Positions 1-11,799 of a stretch of DNA of 64,000 nucleotides are shown here, piece by piece. The position numbers and the translations under genes were made by a program. The notes under the pieces are model-generated. The model saw only the letters and a list, made by a program, of their open reading frames with translations, was not told the origin of the DNA and did no database searches. How positions within the stretch are numbered: position 1 is the stretch's first letter; the number at the start of each line of letters is the position of its first letter. Origin of the DNA: Liolophura sinensis (taxonomy: Eukaryota > Mollusca > Polyplacophora > Chitonida > Chitonidae). The stretch lies in contig NC_088297.1 in assembly GCF_032854445.1 (NCBI RefSeq), forward strand, positions 550,169 through 614,168, written 5' to 3'.

Positions 1-193
1 GTCACTTTGAATTCAAGTCCAGCTCATGCTGGCTTCCTCTCCAGGCGTACATGGGGAGATCTGCCAACAACCTGAGGATGGTCGTGGGTTTCCCCCGGGC
101 TCTGCCCGGTTTCCACCCACCACAATGCTGGCCGCCGTCGAATAATTGAAATATTCTTGAGCGCGGCGTAAAACAGCAAACAAATAAATAAAT
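1..193 (+). mobile_element. tRNA-derived SINE (family 1), cut by the window edge
   Basis: Runs from ttcaagtccagctcatgctg through gggtttcccccgggctctgc and ataatgctggccgccgtc-like sequence to the tail ttcttgagcgcggcgtaaaa and (aaat)n. Confidence 0.9.
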
Positions 194-301
194 TATTAAA
201 ATAACATTTTAGCATTTTAATCTCATGTCACCACAGTTTTTCCTTGAAGTAGATTGTTGTTTTTTTGTTTTCTTTCTCCCTGAATATTCGTAGAGCCAAG
301 C

Positions 302-412
302 TTTCCCCGGGCTCTGACCTGTTTCTTCCCACCGTAATGCTAGCCGTGATCATATATCATGTGTGAAATATTCTTTGGCACGACATAAAACATTTATGAA
401 ATCAAATCAAAT
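302..412 (+). mobile_element. SINE family 1, 5'-truncated
   Basis: Starts at ttccccgggctctgac and ends in a diverged tail with (aaatc)n. Confidence 0.8.
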
Positions 413-606
413 CATAATGCCAAGCCAAACACACCAGAGATGATGCCCCTCCATCATGACCATGACAGTGTAATATCCCAAATGATGTAGTAATTTATCT
501 GACTGGCGTTTATCGTTGTACTCAAAAATTTATCCATCGTTTCTATTTATATTGTCCTGTTTGTCATACTCAAGCATATTTTAACGACAACCATAAGCAT
601 GAAGAT

Positions 607-690
607 GAAACCGGGTTCAGCGGAAGCTCATGACGATTCACAGGCTGCTGGCAGACCTTCCCACATTATCTCCGGGGAAGAAAACAGCAA
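607..690 (-). mobile_element. SINE family 1, internal fragment
   Basis: Contains aggctgctggcagaccttcc; both ends are missing. Confidence 0.6.
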
Positions 691-967
691 GCCAAAATGG
701 CAAGTTTTGTTTTGTTTTGGGCTTCTCATGATTCACGTGAAATTTTAGTATACCGCACATGTAGTTACACGTAGTTGCACAAGTAGTTACAAGTAATTGC
801 ACATGTAGTTACAAGTAATTGCATAGGTAGTTACACGTACATGTTAGATGCAATAAAAACATAACCATTTATTTGTTTATTTACTATCTGAGGGTTCCAG
901 GCAGATCTTCCCATGTACTTGTATAAACAGAAAGGAACCCATAGCGATCATATTGGTAAGAGGTTCT

Positions 968-1110
968 TGATTTATTTATTTATTTGATTGGTTTTTTACG
1001 ACGTAATCAAGAATATTTCACTTATATGACGGAAGCCAGCATTATGGAGGGAGAAAACTGGGCAGAGCCCGGGGAAACCCACGACCATCTGCAGGTTGCT
1101 GCCAGACCTA
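968..1110 (-). mobile_element. SINE family 1, 5'-truncated
   Basis: Tail (ttta)n, then ttgattggttttttacgacg and gggcagagcccggggaaacc. It ends where the 35-bp minisatellite region begins. Confidence 0.88.
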
Positions 1111-1179
1111 ATGGGTTCTTGAGTCACAGTGGTGTGTTAGTTTGCATTGTTGTAAAATTGAGTACACGTCCTGATCTAA

Positions 1180-1782
1180 TGGTGTTGTAAAGTCAACTAC
1201 AAGTACTGATCTAGTGGTGTTGTAAAGTTGAGTACAAGTACTGATCTATTGGTGCTGTAAAGTCAACTACAAGTACTGATCTAGTGGTGTTGTAAAGTTG
1301 CGTACAAGTACTGATCTATTACTGTTGTAAAGTCAACTACAAGTACTGATCTAGTAGTGTTGTAAAGTTGAGTACAAGTACTGAACTAGTGGCGTTGTAA
1401 AGTCAAGTACAAGTACTGAACTAGTAGTGTTGTAAAGTCAAGTACAAGTACTGAACTAGTAGTGTTGTAAAGTTAAGTACAAGTACTGAACTAGTAGTGT
1501 TGTAAAGTCAAGTACAAGTACTGAACTAGTGGCGTTGTAAAGTCGAGTACAAGTACTGATCTAGTGGTGTTGTAAAGTCAAGTACAAGTACTGATCTGGC
1601 GGTGTTGTAAAGTTGAGTACAAGTACTGATCTATTGGTGTTGTAAAGTCAATTACAAGTACTGATCTAGTAGTGTTGTAAAGTTGAGTACAAGTACTGAA
1701 CTAGTAGTGTTGTAAAGTCAAGTACAAGTACTGAACTAGTGGCGTTGTAAAGTCGAGTACAAGTACTGATCTAGTAGTGATC
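1180..1782. repeat. 35-bp minisatellite, about 17 copies
   Basis: Unit approximately gttgtaaagt-caagtacaag-tactgatcta-gtggt, with variation between aagtca/aagttg and gatcta/aactag. It lies downstream of the last visible KIAA0319-like exon. Confidence 0.93.
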
Positions 1783-1833
1783 AAACTTTCATAAACAGGT
1801 TACCAATAATCATAAACTGAATGAAGTGCTTAC

Positions 1834-1915
1834 CTGGTGGAGATGTTGTTGTTTTTGTGGCTGTTGTTGTTGTTGTTGATGTTGTTTTCGTATTATCTTT
1901 CTTTTCAGGTGGTGT
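1834..1915 (-). CDS. KIAA0319-like gene, Thr-rich linker exon (exon 6 seen here)
   Basis: This 82-nt exon has a pyrimidine-rich acceptor ending tttgcag and donor CCAG|GTAAGC. It enters in phase 0, as the exon at 6525-6565 requires, and leaves in phase 1. It encodes TPPEKKDNTKTT followed by a run of Thr with Ala, Lys and Ser, ending SPP. Such Thr-rich segments are usually O-glycosylated stalks between extracellular domains. The rest of the gene (PKD domains, membrane segment and tail are expected if it is KIAA0319-like) would lie beyond the left edge. Low complexity makes this exon weaker on its own; phase agreement with the neighbouring exon is the main support. Confidence 0.55.
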
Positions 1916-1971
1916 CTGCAAATGAAAACATATAAACAACAATAAACAACTGTAACTGATCAAGTTGGGAA

Positions 1972-2330
1972 TGTTCCAATCAATACGAGACGCAGATGAT
2001 GAAAAACGGTCAATACGAGACACAGAAGGATGACAAATGGTCAATATGAGACACAGAAAGATGACAAATGGTCAATATGAGACACAGAAAAATAACAAAT
2101 GGTCAATATGAGACACAGAAAGATGACAAATGGTCAATACAAGACAAAGAAAAATGACAAAGGGTCAATACGAGACACAGAAAGATGACAAATGGAATGG
2201 TCAATATGAGACACAGAAAGATGACAAATGGTCAATACAAGACAAAGAAAAATGACAAAGGGTCAATATGAGACACAGAAAGATGACAAATGGTCAATAT
2301 GAGACATAGAAAGATGACAAATAGGGGACA
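1972..2330. repeat. 31-bp minisatellite, about 11 copies
   Basis: Unit approximately atggtcaata-tgagacacag-aaagatgaca-a. It begins about 60 bp upstream of the acceptor of the Thr-rich exon, inside the KIAA0319-like intron. Confidence 0.92.
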
Positions 2331-2445
2331 TACAAGGCAGGAAATATCAAACCAGGCATATAAAGTTTCAGTTAGAATACAAGGATGTCCGATGTTTAAC
2401 GACCAATTCTCACACCTAGCTTTGTACTGGCATTTAAGGACATAT

Positions 2446-5400
2446 TACACCTGACTGACTAGACATGCCTTAAATACTGCACACTGGACGTGTACAGTGG
2501 AGGGTTCAGTGGGGCCACAACACCTGACTGACCAGACGCGCCTTACATACTGCATATTGGATGTGTACAGTGGAGGGTTTAGTGGGGCCACTACACCTGA
2601 CAGAATAGACATGCCTTACATACTGCACATTGGACGTGTACAGTGGAGAATTAAGTGGGGCCACTACACCTGACTGACTAGACATGCCTTACATACTGCA
2701 CACTGGACGTGTACAGTGGAGGGTTTAGTGGGGCCACAACACCTGACTGACCAGACGCGCCTTACATACTGCACATTGGATGTGTGCAGTGGAGGGTTTA
2801 GTCGGGCCACTACACCTGACTGACTAGACATGCCTTACATACTGCACATTGGATGTGTACAGTGGAGAGTTCAGTGGGGCCACAACACCTGACTGACTAG
2901 ACATGATTTACAAACTGCACATTGGACGTGTGCAGTGGAGGTTTCAGTGAGGCCACTACACCTGACTGACTAGACATGCCTTAAATACTGCATATTGGAT
3001 GTGTACAGTGTAGGGTTCAGTGGGGCCACTACACCTGACTGACTAGACATGCCTTACAAACTGCACATTGGATGTGTACAGTGGAGGGTTTAATGGGGCC
3101 ACTACACCTGACTGACTAGACATGCCTTAAATACTGCACACTGGACGTGTACAGTGGAGAATTAAGTGGGGCCACTACACCTGACTGACTAGACATACCT
3201 TAAATACTGCACACTGGACGTGTACAGTGGAGGGTTCAGTGGGGCCACTACACCTGACTGACTAGACATGCCTTAAATACTGCACACTGGACGTGTACAG
3301 TGGAGAATTAAGTGGGGCCACTACACCTGGCTGACTAGGCATGCCTTAAATACTGCACACTGGACGTGTACAGTGGAGAATTAAGTGGCGCCAATACACC
3401 TGACTGACTAGACATGCCTTAAATACTGCATACTGGACGTGTACAGTGGAGGGTTTAGTGGGGCCACTACACCTGACTGACTAGACATGCCTTAAATACT
3501 GCACATTGGATGTGTACAGTGGAGAATTAAGTGGGGCCAATACACCTGACTGACTAGACATGCCTTACATACTGCATATTGGATGTGTACAGTGGAGGTT
3601 TCAGTGGGGCCACTACGCCTGACTGACTAGACATGCCTTAAATACTGCATATTGGATGTGTACAGTGGGGGGTTCAGTGGGGCCACTACACCTGGCTGAC
3701 TAGACATGCCTTACATACTGCATATTAGATGTGTACAGTGGAGGGTTTAGTGGGGCCACTACACCTGGCTGACTAGACATGCCTTACATACTGCACATTG
3801 GACGTGTACAGTGGAGAATTAAGTGGGGCCACTACACCTGACTGACTAGGCATGCCTTAAATACTGCACATTGGACGTGTACAGTGGAGGGTTCAGTGGG
3901 GGCACTACACCTGACTGACTAGACATGCCTTACATACTGCATATTGGATGTGTACAGTGGAGGGTTCAGTGGGGCCACTACACCTGACTGACTAGACATG
4001 CCTTACATACTGCACATTGGACGTGTACAGTGGAGGGTTCAGTGGGGCCACAACACCTGACTGACTAGACATGCCTTACCTACTGCACATTGGACGTGTA
4101 CAGTGGAGGGTTCAGTGGGGCCACTACACCTGACTGACTAGACATGCCTTACATATTGCACACTGGACGTGTACAGTGGAGGGTTCAGTGGGGCCACTAC
4201 ACCTGACTGACTAGACATGCCTTACATACTGCACACTGGACGTGTACAGTGGAGGGTTCAGTGAGGCCACTACACCTGACTGACTAGGCATGCCTTAAAT
4301 ACTGCACACTGGACGTGTACAGTGGAGAATTAAGTGGGGCCACTACACCTGACTGACTAGACATACCTTAAATACTGCACACTGGACGTGTACAGTGGAG
4401 AATTAAGTGGGGCCACTACACCTCAATGACTAGACATGCCTTAAATACTGCACATTGGATGTGTACAGTGGAGAATTAAGTGGGGCCAATACCCCTGACT
4501 GACTAGACATGCCTTACATACTGCATATTGGATGTGTACAGTGGACGGTTCAGTGGGGCCACTACGCCTGACTGACTAGACATGCCTTACAAACTGCATA
4601 TTGGATGTGTACAGTGGGGGGTTCAGCGGGGCCACTACAACTGGCTGACTAGACATGCCTTACATACTGCACATTGGATGTGTACAGTGGAGGGTTCAGT
4701 GGGGCCACTACGCCTGACTGACTAGACATGCCTTACAAACTGCATATTGGATGTGTACAGTGGAGGGTTTAGTGGGGCCACTACACCTGGCTGACTAGAC
4801 ATGCCTTACATACTGCACATTGGATGTGTACAGTGGAGGGTTCAGTGGGGCCACTACGCCTGACTGACTATAAATGCCTTAAATACTGCACACTGGACGT
4901 GTACAGTGGAGAATTAAGTGGGGCCACTACACCTCACTGACTAGACATGCCTTACAAATTGCACATTGGATGTGTACAGTGGAGGGATTAGTGGGGCCAC
5001 AACACCTGACTGACTAGACATGCCTTACAAACTGCACACTGGACGTGTACAGTGGAGGGTTTAGTGGGGCCACAACACCTGACTGACTAGACATGCCTTA
5101 CATACTGCATATTGGATGTGTACAGTGGAGGGTTCAGTGGGGCCACTACACCTGGCTGACTAGACATGCCTTACATACTGCATATAGGATGTGTACAGTG
5201 GAGGGTTCAGTGGGGCCACAACACTTGACTGACTAGACATGCCTTACATACTGCATATTGGATGTGTGCAGTGGGGGGTTTAGTGGGGCCACTACACCTG
5301 ACTGACTAGACATGCCTTAAATACTGCACACTGGACGTGTACAGTGGAGAATTAAGTGGGGCCACTACACCTGACTGACTAGACATGCCTTACATACTGC

Positions 5401-6385
5401 ATATTGGATGTGTACAGTGGAGGGTTCAGTGGGGCCACTACACCTGGCTGACTAGACATGCCTTACATACTGCATATAGGATGTGTACAGTGGAGGGTTC
5501 AGTGGGGCCACAACACTTGACTGACTAGACATGCCTTACATACTGCATATTGGATGTGTGCAGTGGGGGGTTCAGTGGGGCCACTACACCTGACTGACTA
5601 GACATGCCTTAAATACTGCACACTGGACGTGTACAGTGGAGAATTAAGTGGGGCCACTACACCTGACTGACTAGACATGCCTTAAATACTGCACACTGGA
5701 CGTGTACAGTGGAGAATTAAGTGGGGCCACTACACCTCACTGACTAGACATGCCTTACATACTGCACACTGGACGTGTACAGTGGAGGGTTCAGTGAGGC
5801 CACTACACCTGACTGACTAGACATGCCTTAAATACTGCACACTGGATGTGTACAGTGGAGAATTAAGTGGGGCCACTACACCTGACTGACTAGACATGCC
5901 TTTTATACTGCACACTGGACGTGTACAGTGGAGGGTTCAGGGGGGCCACTACACCTGACTGACTAGACATGCCTTACATACTGCATATTGGATGTGTACA
6001 GTGGAGGGTTTAGTGGGGCCACTACACCTGACTGACTAGACATGCATTACATACTGCATATTGGATGTGTACAGTGGAGGGTTCAGTGGGGCCACTACAC
6101 CTGACTGACTAGACATGCATTACATACTGCATATTGGATGTGTACAGTGGAGGGTTCAGTGGGGCCACTACACCTGGCTGACTAGACATGCCTTAAATAC
6201 TGCACACTGGACTTTTACAGTGGAGAATTAAGTGGGGCCACTACACCTAACTGACTAGACATGTCTTACAAACTGCACATTGGACGTGTACAGTGGAGGG
6301 TTTAGTGGGGTCACTACACCTGGCTGACTAGACATGCCTTACATACTGCACATTGGACGTGTACAGTGGAGGGTTTAGTGGGGTC
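2446..6385. repeat. 73-bp minisatellite, about 54 copies
   Basis: Period 73 bp, measured from successive ctgactgac starts at 3911, 3984 and 4057. The unit contains cctgactgac-tagacatgcc, ttacatactg, gtgtacagtg and ggggccacta. Sub-types alternate, for example gagaattaag versus gagggttcag or gagggtttag before tgggg, which points to multi-unit expansions. It fills most of the intron between the exons at 1834 and 6525 of the KIAA0319-like gene. Confidence 0.97.
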
Positions 6386-6524
6386 ACTTATCAGTGCAGA
6401 CAAAGCAGTGAGAAAACAAATTTATCAAAAAACAAGGATGAAGTCATATTGCCACAAGTTGGATTTGATCTTGAAGCCTTACAGGTGAAATACTACACAT
6501 ATAACAAGGTAAGGTTATACTCAC

Positions 6525-6565
6525 CTGATCAGAAGACCTGGATCCTGATGTATCCACAACCTCCT
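6525..6565 (-). CDS. KIAA0319-like gene, short linker exon (exon 5 seen here)
   Basis: A 41-nt exon lies between an acceptor ending gttgtacag and the donor GATCAG|GTGAGT. Joined to the second EGF-like exon (phase 1) it reads EEVVDTSGSRSSDQ and ends in phase 0, which is what the Thr-rich exon needs. This phase bridge is the reason for calling so short an exon. It sits 140 bp from the end of the 73-bp minisatellite that fills the next intron. Confidence 0.5.
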
Positions 6566-6658
6566 CTGTACAACAACAACAACCACATGTACCAAATTAT
6601 TTACGTATTTGATTATTGTTTAATGCAATACTTAGAACTGTTCCTCTTATTAATTCGA

Positions 6659-6937
6659 GGGGGCTTCCGTGGCACAGTTGGTTAGCGCGTTAGTGCAGGG
6701 TAATGACCCAGAAGCCTCTCACCAATGCGTCCTCGCTGTGAGTTCAAGTCCAGTTCATTCTGGCTTCCTCTCTGACCGCAAGTGGGAAGGTCTGGCAGCA
6801 ACCTGCGGATGGTCGTGGATTTCCCCTGGGCACTGCCCGGTTTCCTTCCACCATAATGCTGACCGCCGTAGTATAAGTGAAATATTCTTGAGTACGGTGT
6901 AAAACATCAATCAAATAAATAAATAAATAAAATAAAA
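6659..6937 (+). mobile_element. SINE family 1, near full length
   Basis: tRNA-like head gggggcttccgtggcacagt with A box, B-box-like gtgagttcaagtcc, the core, and tail gagtacggtgtaaaacatca plus (aaat)n. It lies in the KIAA0319-like intron. Confidence 0.92.
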
Positions 6938-7104
6938 TATTAATTCCATGGCTGTCAGCATTATGGGTCGAGGAGGAAAGCAGTTTTCTATATGGAATGT
7001 ACAGATCTACACATCATACTGGTGATGCAAATCTTAATGTTAAACGAACACTAAGCTGTGCAAAGGCCCAAAAACAGTCAGAGCCTGTCAATCTGTTAAT
7101 TGTA

Positions 7105-7192
7105 TGTCCAAAGCTGGGTTTGAACCTACACCTTGTTTGTCCTTGAGATTGAAAAGTAAGCGCCTGTAACCACTAGACCACAGTTCGTTACA
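7105..7192 (-). mobile_element. tRNA-like SINE head (family 3)
   Basis: The minus strand reads gtggtctagtggttacaggc, then ggtgtaggttcaaacccagc: A and B boxes of a Pol III promoter. Spacing and flanks do not make a complete tRNA cloverleaf with acceptor stem. Confidence 0.55.
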
Positions 7193-7470
7193 TACAGCAT
7201 TGCATTTAGAAACATTGACCAAGTCATAAGAGTCTAGGATTGTAGATTTCAGCATGACCGGTAACCAATCAGATGATTTTCACATCTCCTATAATCTGCA
7301 ATCCTGACAAGAACGGTTGAAATTTTGAAAAATTTTCTGTTTTTGAACTGAGGTAACCTTGGACCAGTACTATAATGATACGGTAATATACACGTCTGCC
7401 ATGAGACTATTGCTGTCCAATGAAAAGCAGAGTATTTTGTCTGATGTGGGACAAAAGACCAAACACCTAC

Positions 7471-7620
7471 CAGTTTTATGACAGTGCCTGGACACTGGGT
7501 CTCTCTGGTAGCCAGTCTTACACTCGCACAATCCCTGCCGAGATTTGGACCCCTCTCTCAAGGTACACTCCTCCCCTGGTTTACACTGATCCAGTCCATA
7601 TTCACACGGTAGACCCACAA
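7471..7620 (-). CDS. KIAA0319-like gene, second EGF-like exon
   Basis: A 150-nt, phase 1-1 exon with acceptor tgtattgtcag and donor AAAACTG|GTAGGTG. It encodes about 50 residues with the Cys pattern C-x6-C-x5-C-x13-C-x-C-x12-C (VVGLPCEYGLDQCKPGEEC, then CECKTGYQRD, then HC). This is EGF-like spacing, and phase 1-1 is the usual phase for shuffled EGF modules. It joins the first EGF-like exon without a break in frame. Confidence 0.75.
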
Positions 7621-7808
7621 CTGACAATACAACAGCCAGGAAGTCTCAGTCAATACGAGTCCTTGTACACTGTTTTCTTGTTATTACTTTTTGTTCAATT
7701 TGATGACAATGCCGCATTTTGAGTAATTCTAGACCAGTGACATCTAACAAATTGCTTTTCCTTAGTGTATATAATAACACTTTGGACACATTTTCATTAA
7801 TCCCATAC

Positions 7809-8012
7809 CTTGGCATTCCTTGGTGACAGAGTTCCTAACGAAACCCTCCTGACAGGTACATCTGTACTCCATGCCTGTGTCGTCCACCTCCAGGGTGCAG
7901 TGCTCATGGGCGGGGCAGTCTGTGTCCTGGGAACAGCGGTGATTTAAGATCAGTGGTTGATCAGAGGCGCCTAAACCAGAGGCTGCAGTCCTCAGTGCGG
8001 CATCAGTCTCTT
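7809..8012 (-). CDS. KIAA0319-like gene, first EGF-like exon
   Basis: A 204-nt, phase 1-1 exon with acceptor cttttctacag and donor TGCCAAG|GTATGGG. The frame is open throughout. It encodes a linker of about 28 residues and then an EGF-like module: HRCSQDTDCPAHEHC, then YRCTCQEGFVRN and a final Cys. A 22-bp minisatellite starts about 25 bp upstream of the acceptor, inside the intron. With the next exon it makes a pair of EGF-like modules after the MANSC domain. Vertebrate KIAA0319 proteins, as far as I know, have no EGF modules there, so the assignment rests on the MANSC domain. Confidence 0.75.
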
Positions 8013-8036
8013 CTGTAGAAAAGTAAACAAAGTGAA

Positions 8037-8716
8037 AGCATGTAACTTATGTTATCCAAGTATGTAACTTCTGTTATTCAGGTATGTAACTTATGTTAAC
8101 TAAGTATGTAACTTACCTTATCTAAAAATGTAACTTACGTTATCCAGGTATGTAACTTATGTTATCTTTATGTTATCCAGGTATGTAACTTATGTTATCC
8201 CTTATGTTATCCAGGAACGTACCTTGTGTTATTCAGGTATGTAACATGTTATCCAGGTGTGTAACTTATGTTATCCAGGTATATACCTTATGTTATCCCT
8301 TTTGTTACCCAGGTATGTAACTTATGTTATCTAGGTGAGTAATTTATATTATCCCTTATGTTATCCACATATGTAACTTATGTTATCACTTATGCTATTC
8401 AGGTATGTAACTTATGTTATTCAGGTATGTAACTTACGTTATCCAGGTATGTAACGTATGTTATTCAGGTATGTAACTTATGTTATCCAGGTATGTAACT
8501 TATGTTATCTAGGTGAGTAATTTATATTATCCCTTATGTTATCCACATATGTAACTTATGTTATCACTTATGCTATTCAGGTATGTAACTTATGTTATTC
8601 AGGTATGTAACTTACGTTATCCAGGTATGTAACGTATGTTATTCAGGTATGTAACTTATGTTATCCAGGTATGTAGCTTATGCTGTGCAGGTATGTAACT
8701 TCTGTTATCCAGGTAT
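8037..8716. repeat. 22-bp minisatellite with a higher-order block, about 30 copies
   Basis: Unit approximately gtatgtaact-tatgttatcc-ag. A block of about 180 bp (from taggtgagta at 8332) recurs at about 8510 with almost the same variants, so part of the array was duplicated as a block. It lies in the intron upstream of the first EGF-like exon. Confidence 0.93.
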
Positions 8717-8886
8717 TTATTTTATTTCATTTAATTGATTCATGAATCCTTTAAGCAACAAATTCTTGGTTTTCATTTCTTAAATTAAATAGTATGGGTG
8801 TGACCTAACACAAGAAACTACACACAAGCTTCTCAGCTTTCTTTTGGGGGCATAAAAATGGTGTTTTAACATGATTAAACTCAAGT

Positions 8887-9117
8887 TTTCCTGAGGCTCC
8901 AGCAAAGCAAATGTTTTCCTAAGGCTCCAGCGAAGCCAATGTTTTCCTAAGGCTCCAGTGAAGCCAATGTTTTCCTAAGGCTCCAGCGAAGCCAATGTTT
9001 TCCTAAGGCTCCAGCGAAGCCAATGTTTTCCTGAGGCTCCAGCAAAGCAAATGTTTTCCTAAGGCTCCAGCGAAGCCAATGTTTTCCTAAGGCTCCAGTG
9101 AAGCCAATGTTTTCGTA
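8887..9117. repeat. 28-bp minisatellite, about 8 copies
   Basis: Unit approximately ttttcctaag-gctccagcga-agccaatg. Within an intron of the KIAA0319-like gene. Confidence 0.92.
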
Positions 9118-9202
9118 CGGCTTGCAGGACACATTTCCACTGCTCTTTCATCTAGTGCTGCTTCATTGAGACGACATACCAAAGGCAAGTAAGCTGCCCA
9201 AG

Positions 9203-9376
9203 CTATTATACTGATACGGGTCAACCAGTAGATGCATTATCCCTTTAATGCTGAATGCCTAGCGGGGAAGCTGAGGCTTCCTCATTTCACGTCTTAGTGT
9301 GACCCGACCCTGGATTGACCCTGGATCTACCGCCCCTGAAGCGGACGCTCTACCAAATGAGCCATTAGGGCTGGTC
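9203..9376 (-). mobile_element. tRNA-derived SINE (family 2)
   Basis: The minus strand has an A-box-like ctcatttggtagagcgtccg, then ggtagatccagggtcaatcc and a gaagcctcagcttcc-like hairpin. Same family as 29098-29330. Confidence 0.8.
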
Positions 9377-9645
9377 ATACTCTTCGTTTTATAGTAACTT
9401 TTCATGTATCCTTTAATATCTTCAACATGAAATTTTCATGTGGTTGTATATGACTGATAGAAGTTAGCCTTATGGGTGAGGGAAACCGGAGCACAACAAC
9501 CTTTAGCAAGTTACATGAACTGACAGTTTTTCGTAGATGTCCACACCCTATTGGTGGAAGACAAGCAGTCTTCAGAAATGTCAACCGTTGAACGTTAGAC
9601 TCCGAAAATATGCATAGAGAGCAGGGGAATCAAAAAAATTCAAAG

Positions 9646-9712
9646 GCTGGGTTTGAACCTGTACATCTTTGCGTCTTTAATAGCCACTGAAAAGTAAGCG
9701 TCAATAAATCAT
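9646..9712 (-). mobile_element. tRNA-like SINE head fragment (family 3)
   Basis: B-box aggttcaaacccagcc and gacgcttacttttcagtg resemble the element at 7105-7192. Confidence 0.45.
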
Positions 9713-10229
9713 ATCAGCTCCCTTCTCCTGAGTAGAGGAAACGAGGCATACAAAACGGAGAGGAAACTACAACTGTCATTCTTCAAACTTTTCGCATGTT
9801 CTTGAGGTGTTTTACTCAAGCATGTTCTGACGGCAGAACTTCAGTTCCAAATTGAACTTGTAATTTCAAGCTAGTTACAGGAAAACTAATTCTATTTGAA
9901 GTTACATGGTCTTTTCATCAAGTTTCATCATGGTCGCCTGACCTCTTTACAAGTTTCATCTTGTAACTTCTAACTATATGTCTATTATTCACACAGATGG
10001 ATAAAATGATACATTTAGTGAAACCCTGAAATTGGCCAACCAAATCAATGTAGTTTTGTCCCTGAAATCAAATTAAAAATGTGCATAAATTGCATTAAAA
10101 GTTGCTCTTTCATTTGAGAAAAGGAGGAATTAGGGCACATCTAAAAAATGTGTCGACAAGGTCAAGGATTTAAATTTTGACCTTTCAAATCACAAATGGT
10201 TTTATGACATGGTCGCCTGACCTCTTTAC

Positions 10230-10529
10230 CTGTGGATCTAAGTTTAACGAAGTACGAGGAGGCGTATTTGGCTTCTGAGCGTTTCAGCGGGTCACATGCT
10301 CGCTGATCCGTGGAATTACAGTGGATCGTGTAGCAGATAGACTGGTGATAGAGGACAGCGTTACACCAGGACACGTCACAGCATCCCACAATGCACTTGG
10401 AGAGAGTGTCGGCTGCGGGAAGTTTGTTGAACGTCCCGGCGTTCAGCCCTGCCCAGGGAGTGGCGGATTTGGTGATAGCCTGCAGTAAGGTATCCTTGTT
10501 AGAGTGAAGACACAGATCACAGTGAATGC
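10230..10529 (-). CDS. KIAA0319-like gene, MANSC-domain exon
   Basis: A 300-nt, phase 1-1 exon (acceptor tttgtgtttcag; donor CCACAG|GTAAAG) encoding a complete MANSC (motif at N terminus with seven cysteines) domain. The diagnostic core is CIVGCCDVSWCNAVLYHQ, followed by CYTIHC and ACDPLKR, and it closes with SSYFVKLRS. MANSC domains occur near the N terminus of KIAA0319/KIAA0319L, LRP11, MANSC1 and SPINT1. The CCD-x-S-x-C core and the final SY..LR strand resemble KIAA0319 most. That family is made of type I membrane glycoproteins with PKD repeats, linked to neuronal adhesion and migration; KIAA0319L is also the AAV receptor. LRP11 remains an alternative. The upstream join, to a 13-residue hydrophobic exon at 22141-22180, puts the domain right after a signal peptide. 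Confidence 0.75.
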
Positions 10530-10633
10530 CTGAAACACAAACAGTTACAAGTATATACACACATTTACTTATTCATTTCATTCGTGTTTAATATCATGCC
10601 ATACTTAACAATACTTCATTACAATACACAAAT

Positions 10634-10860
10634 GGGGCCTCCGAGGCTCAGTTGGTTAGCGCGCTAGCGCAGCGTGATGATCCAGGAGTCTCTCACCAAT
10701 GCGGTCGGTGTGAGTTCAAGTCCAGCTCATGCTGGCTTCCTCTCCGGCCATACGTGGGAAGGTCTTTCAGCAACCTGCGGATGGTTGTGGGTTTCCCGCA
10801 GGGCTCTGCCCGGTTTCCACCCACCATAATGGTGGCCGTCGTCGTATAAGTGAAATATTC
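10634..10860 (+). mobile_element. SINE family 1, 3'-truncated
   Basis: Full tRNA-like head (ggggcctccgaggctcagtt) and core, stopping at gtgaaatattc without the tail. Confidence 0.92.
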
Positions 10861-11045
10861 TAGCTCCCCAACCACTTGGCCACAGAGGTCATTATGCTGG
10901 CATGACTTGTGGAAAATCATGTGATCTTTAAACGGCGGCACAAGGACAAATAATGGTTTATGACAAAAATTTAAAAAAAAAAAAAACATCTGTCATTGTG
11001 AGTCTGAACATGTAGATGATTGTCATTTCTATGTTTGTGATAATA

Positions 11046-11137
11046 TTTATTTATTTATTTATTTATTTATTTGATTGGTGTTTTACGCCGTACTCAAGAA
11101 TATTTCACTTATACGGCGGCAGTCAGCCCGGGGGAAG
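11046..11137 (-). mobile_element. SINE family 1, 3'-end fragment
   Basis: (ttta)n then ttgattggtgttttacgccg to gcggcagtcagcccggggg. Confidence 0.85.
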
Positions 11138-11545
11138 TTTATGATTATATATGTTTATGTAATTGATAAAACTGGTAAAAGGCAACTGGTGTCTTGTGAC
11201 ATGAAAATCAAACATTGTTCTATTTCTATTTCTATGTTCTATTTATTTTCTCCCTTTTTTTAATATACCGAAGGAATGCCTAAATCTGTGACACAAAGTC
11301 AATAAACCATTCGTCTAGCTAAAATTCGCCGGATGAATTTATCAAATACCATATGGGCTTAGTCTCACATACGCTCTCTAAGTCCTAAAGGTGGATCTGG
11401 TTTCTAACAGAACTGAGAGTGCCTGAACGTAAATCACTGTTCCTCTCTGTTCCTCTCAATTCCACATGTTTTCCCTTACGGACCCTCTAACACATTCATT
11501 ATTTTCATCACAATAGTGTCATAAATGATGCAATCCTCAGTTAAG

Positions 11546-11774
11546 TTTATTTATTTACCTGAGTGACATTTTACGCCGCACTCAAGAATAATTCACTTAT
11601 ACGATGGCAGCCAGCATTATGGTGGGTGGAAACCGGGCAGAGCCCGGGGGAAACCCACGACCATCCGCAGGTTGCTGGCAGACCTTCCCACGTACGGCCG
11701 GAGAGGAAGCCAGCATGAGCTGGACTTGAACTCACAGCGACTGCATTGATGAGAGGTTCCTGGGTCGTGACGCT
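11546..11774 (-). mobile_element. SINE family 1 (copy 1)
   Basis: Tail and core to the B-box region; the tRNA-like head is cut at ctgggtcgtgacgct. Confidence 0.92.
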
Positions 11775-11799
11775 GCCCTTTCTTGAGTCTTTCTTCATA

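Noticed and set aside
2446-6385. Possible CRISPR-like array (many regular repeats)
   Set aside because: The 73-bp units abut with no unique spacers, and the host is an animal; this is a minisatellite.
6659-6735. tRNA genes at heads such as 6659, 10634, 27130, 28164, 29098
   Set aside because: The A and B boxes are present, but these are SINE heads followed by SINE cores and tails; the acceptor stems do not close.
11571-11798. Recurrent 60-90 codon frames (SSPAHAGFLSGRTWEGLPAT and variants) at many sites
   Set aside because: They are translations of SINE family 1, appear on both strands and vary in length with the SINE truncation.
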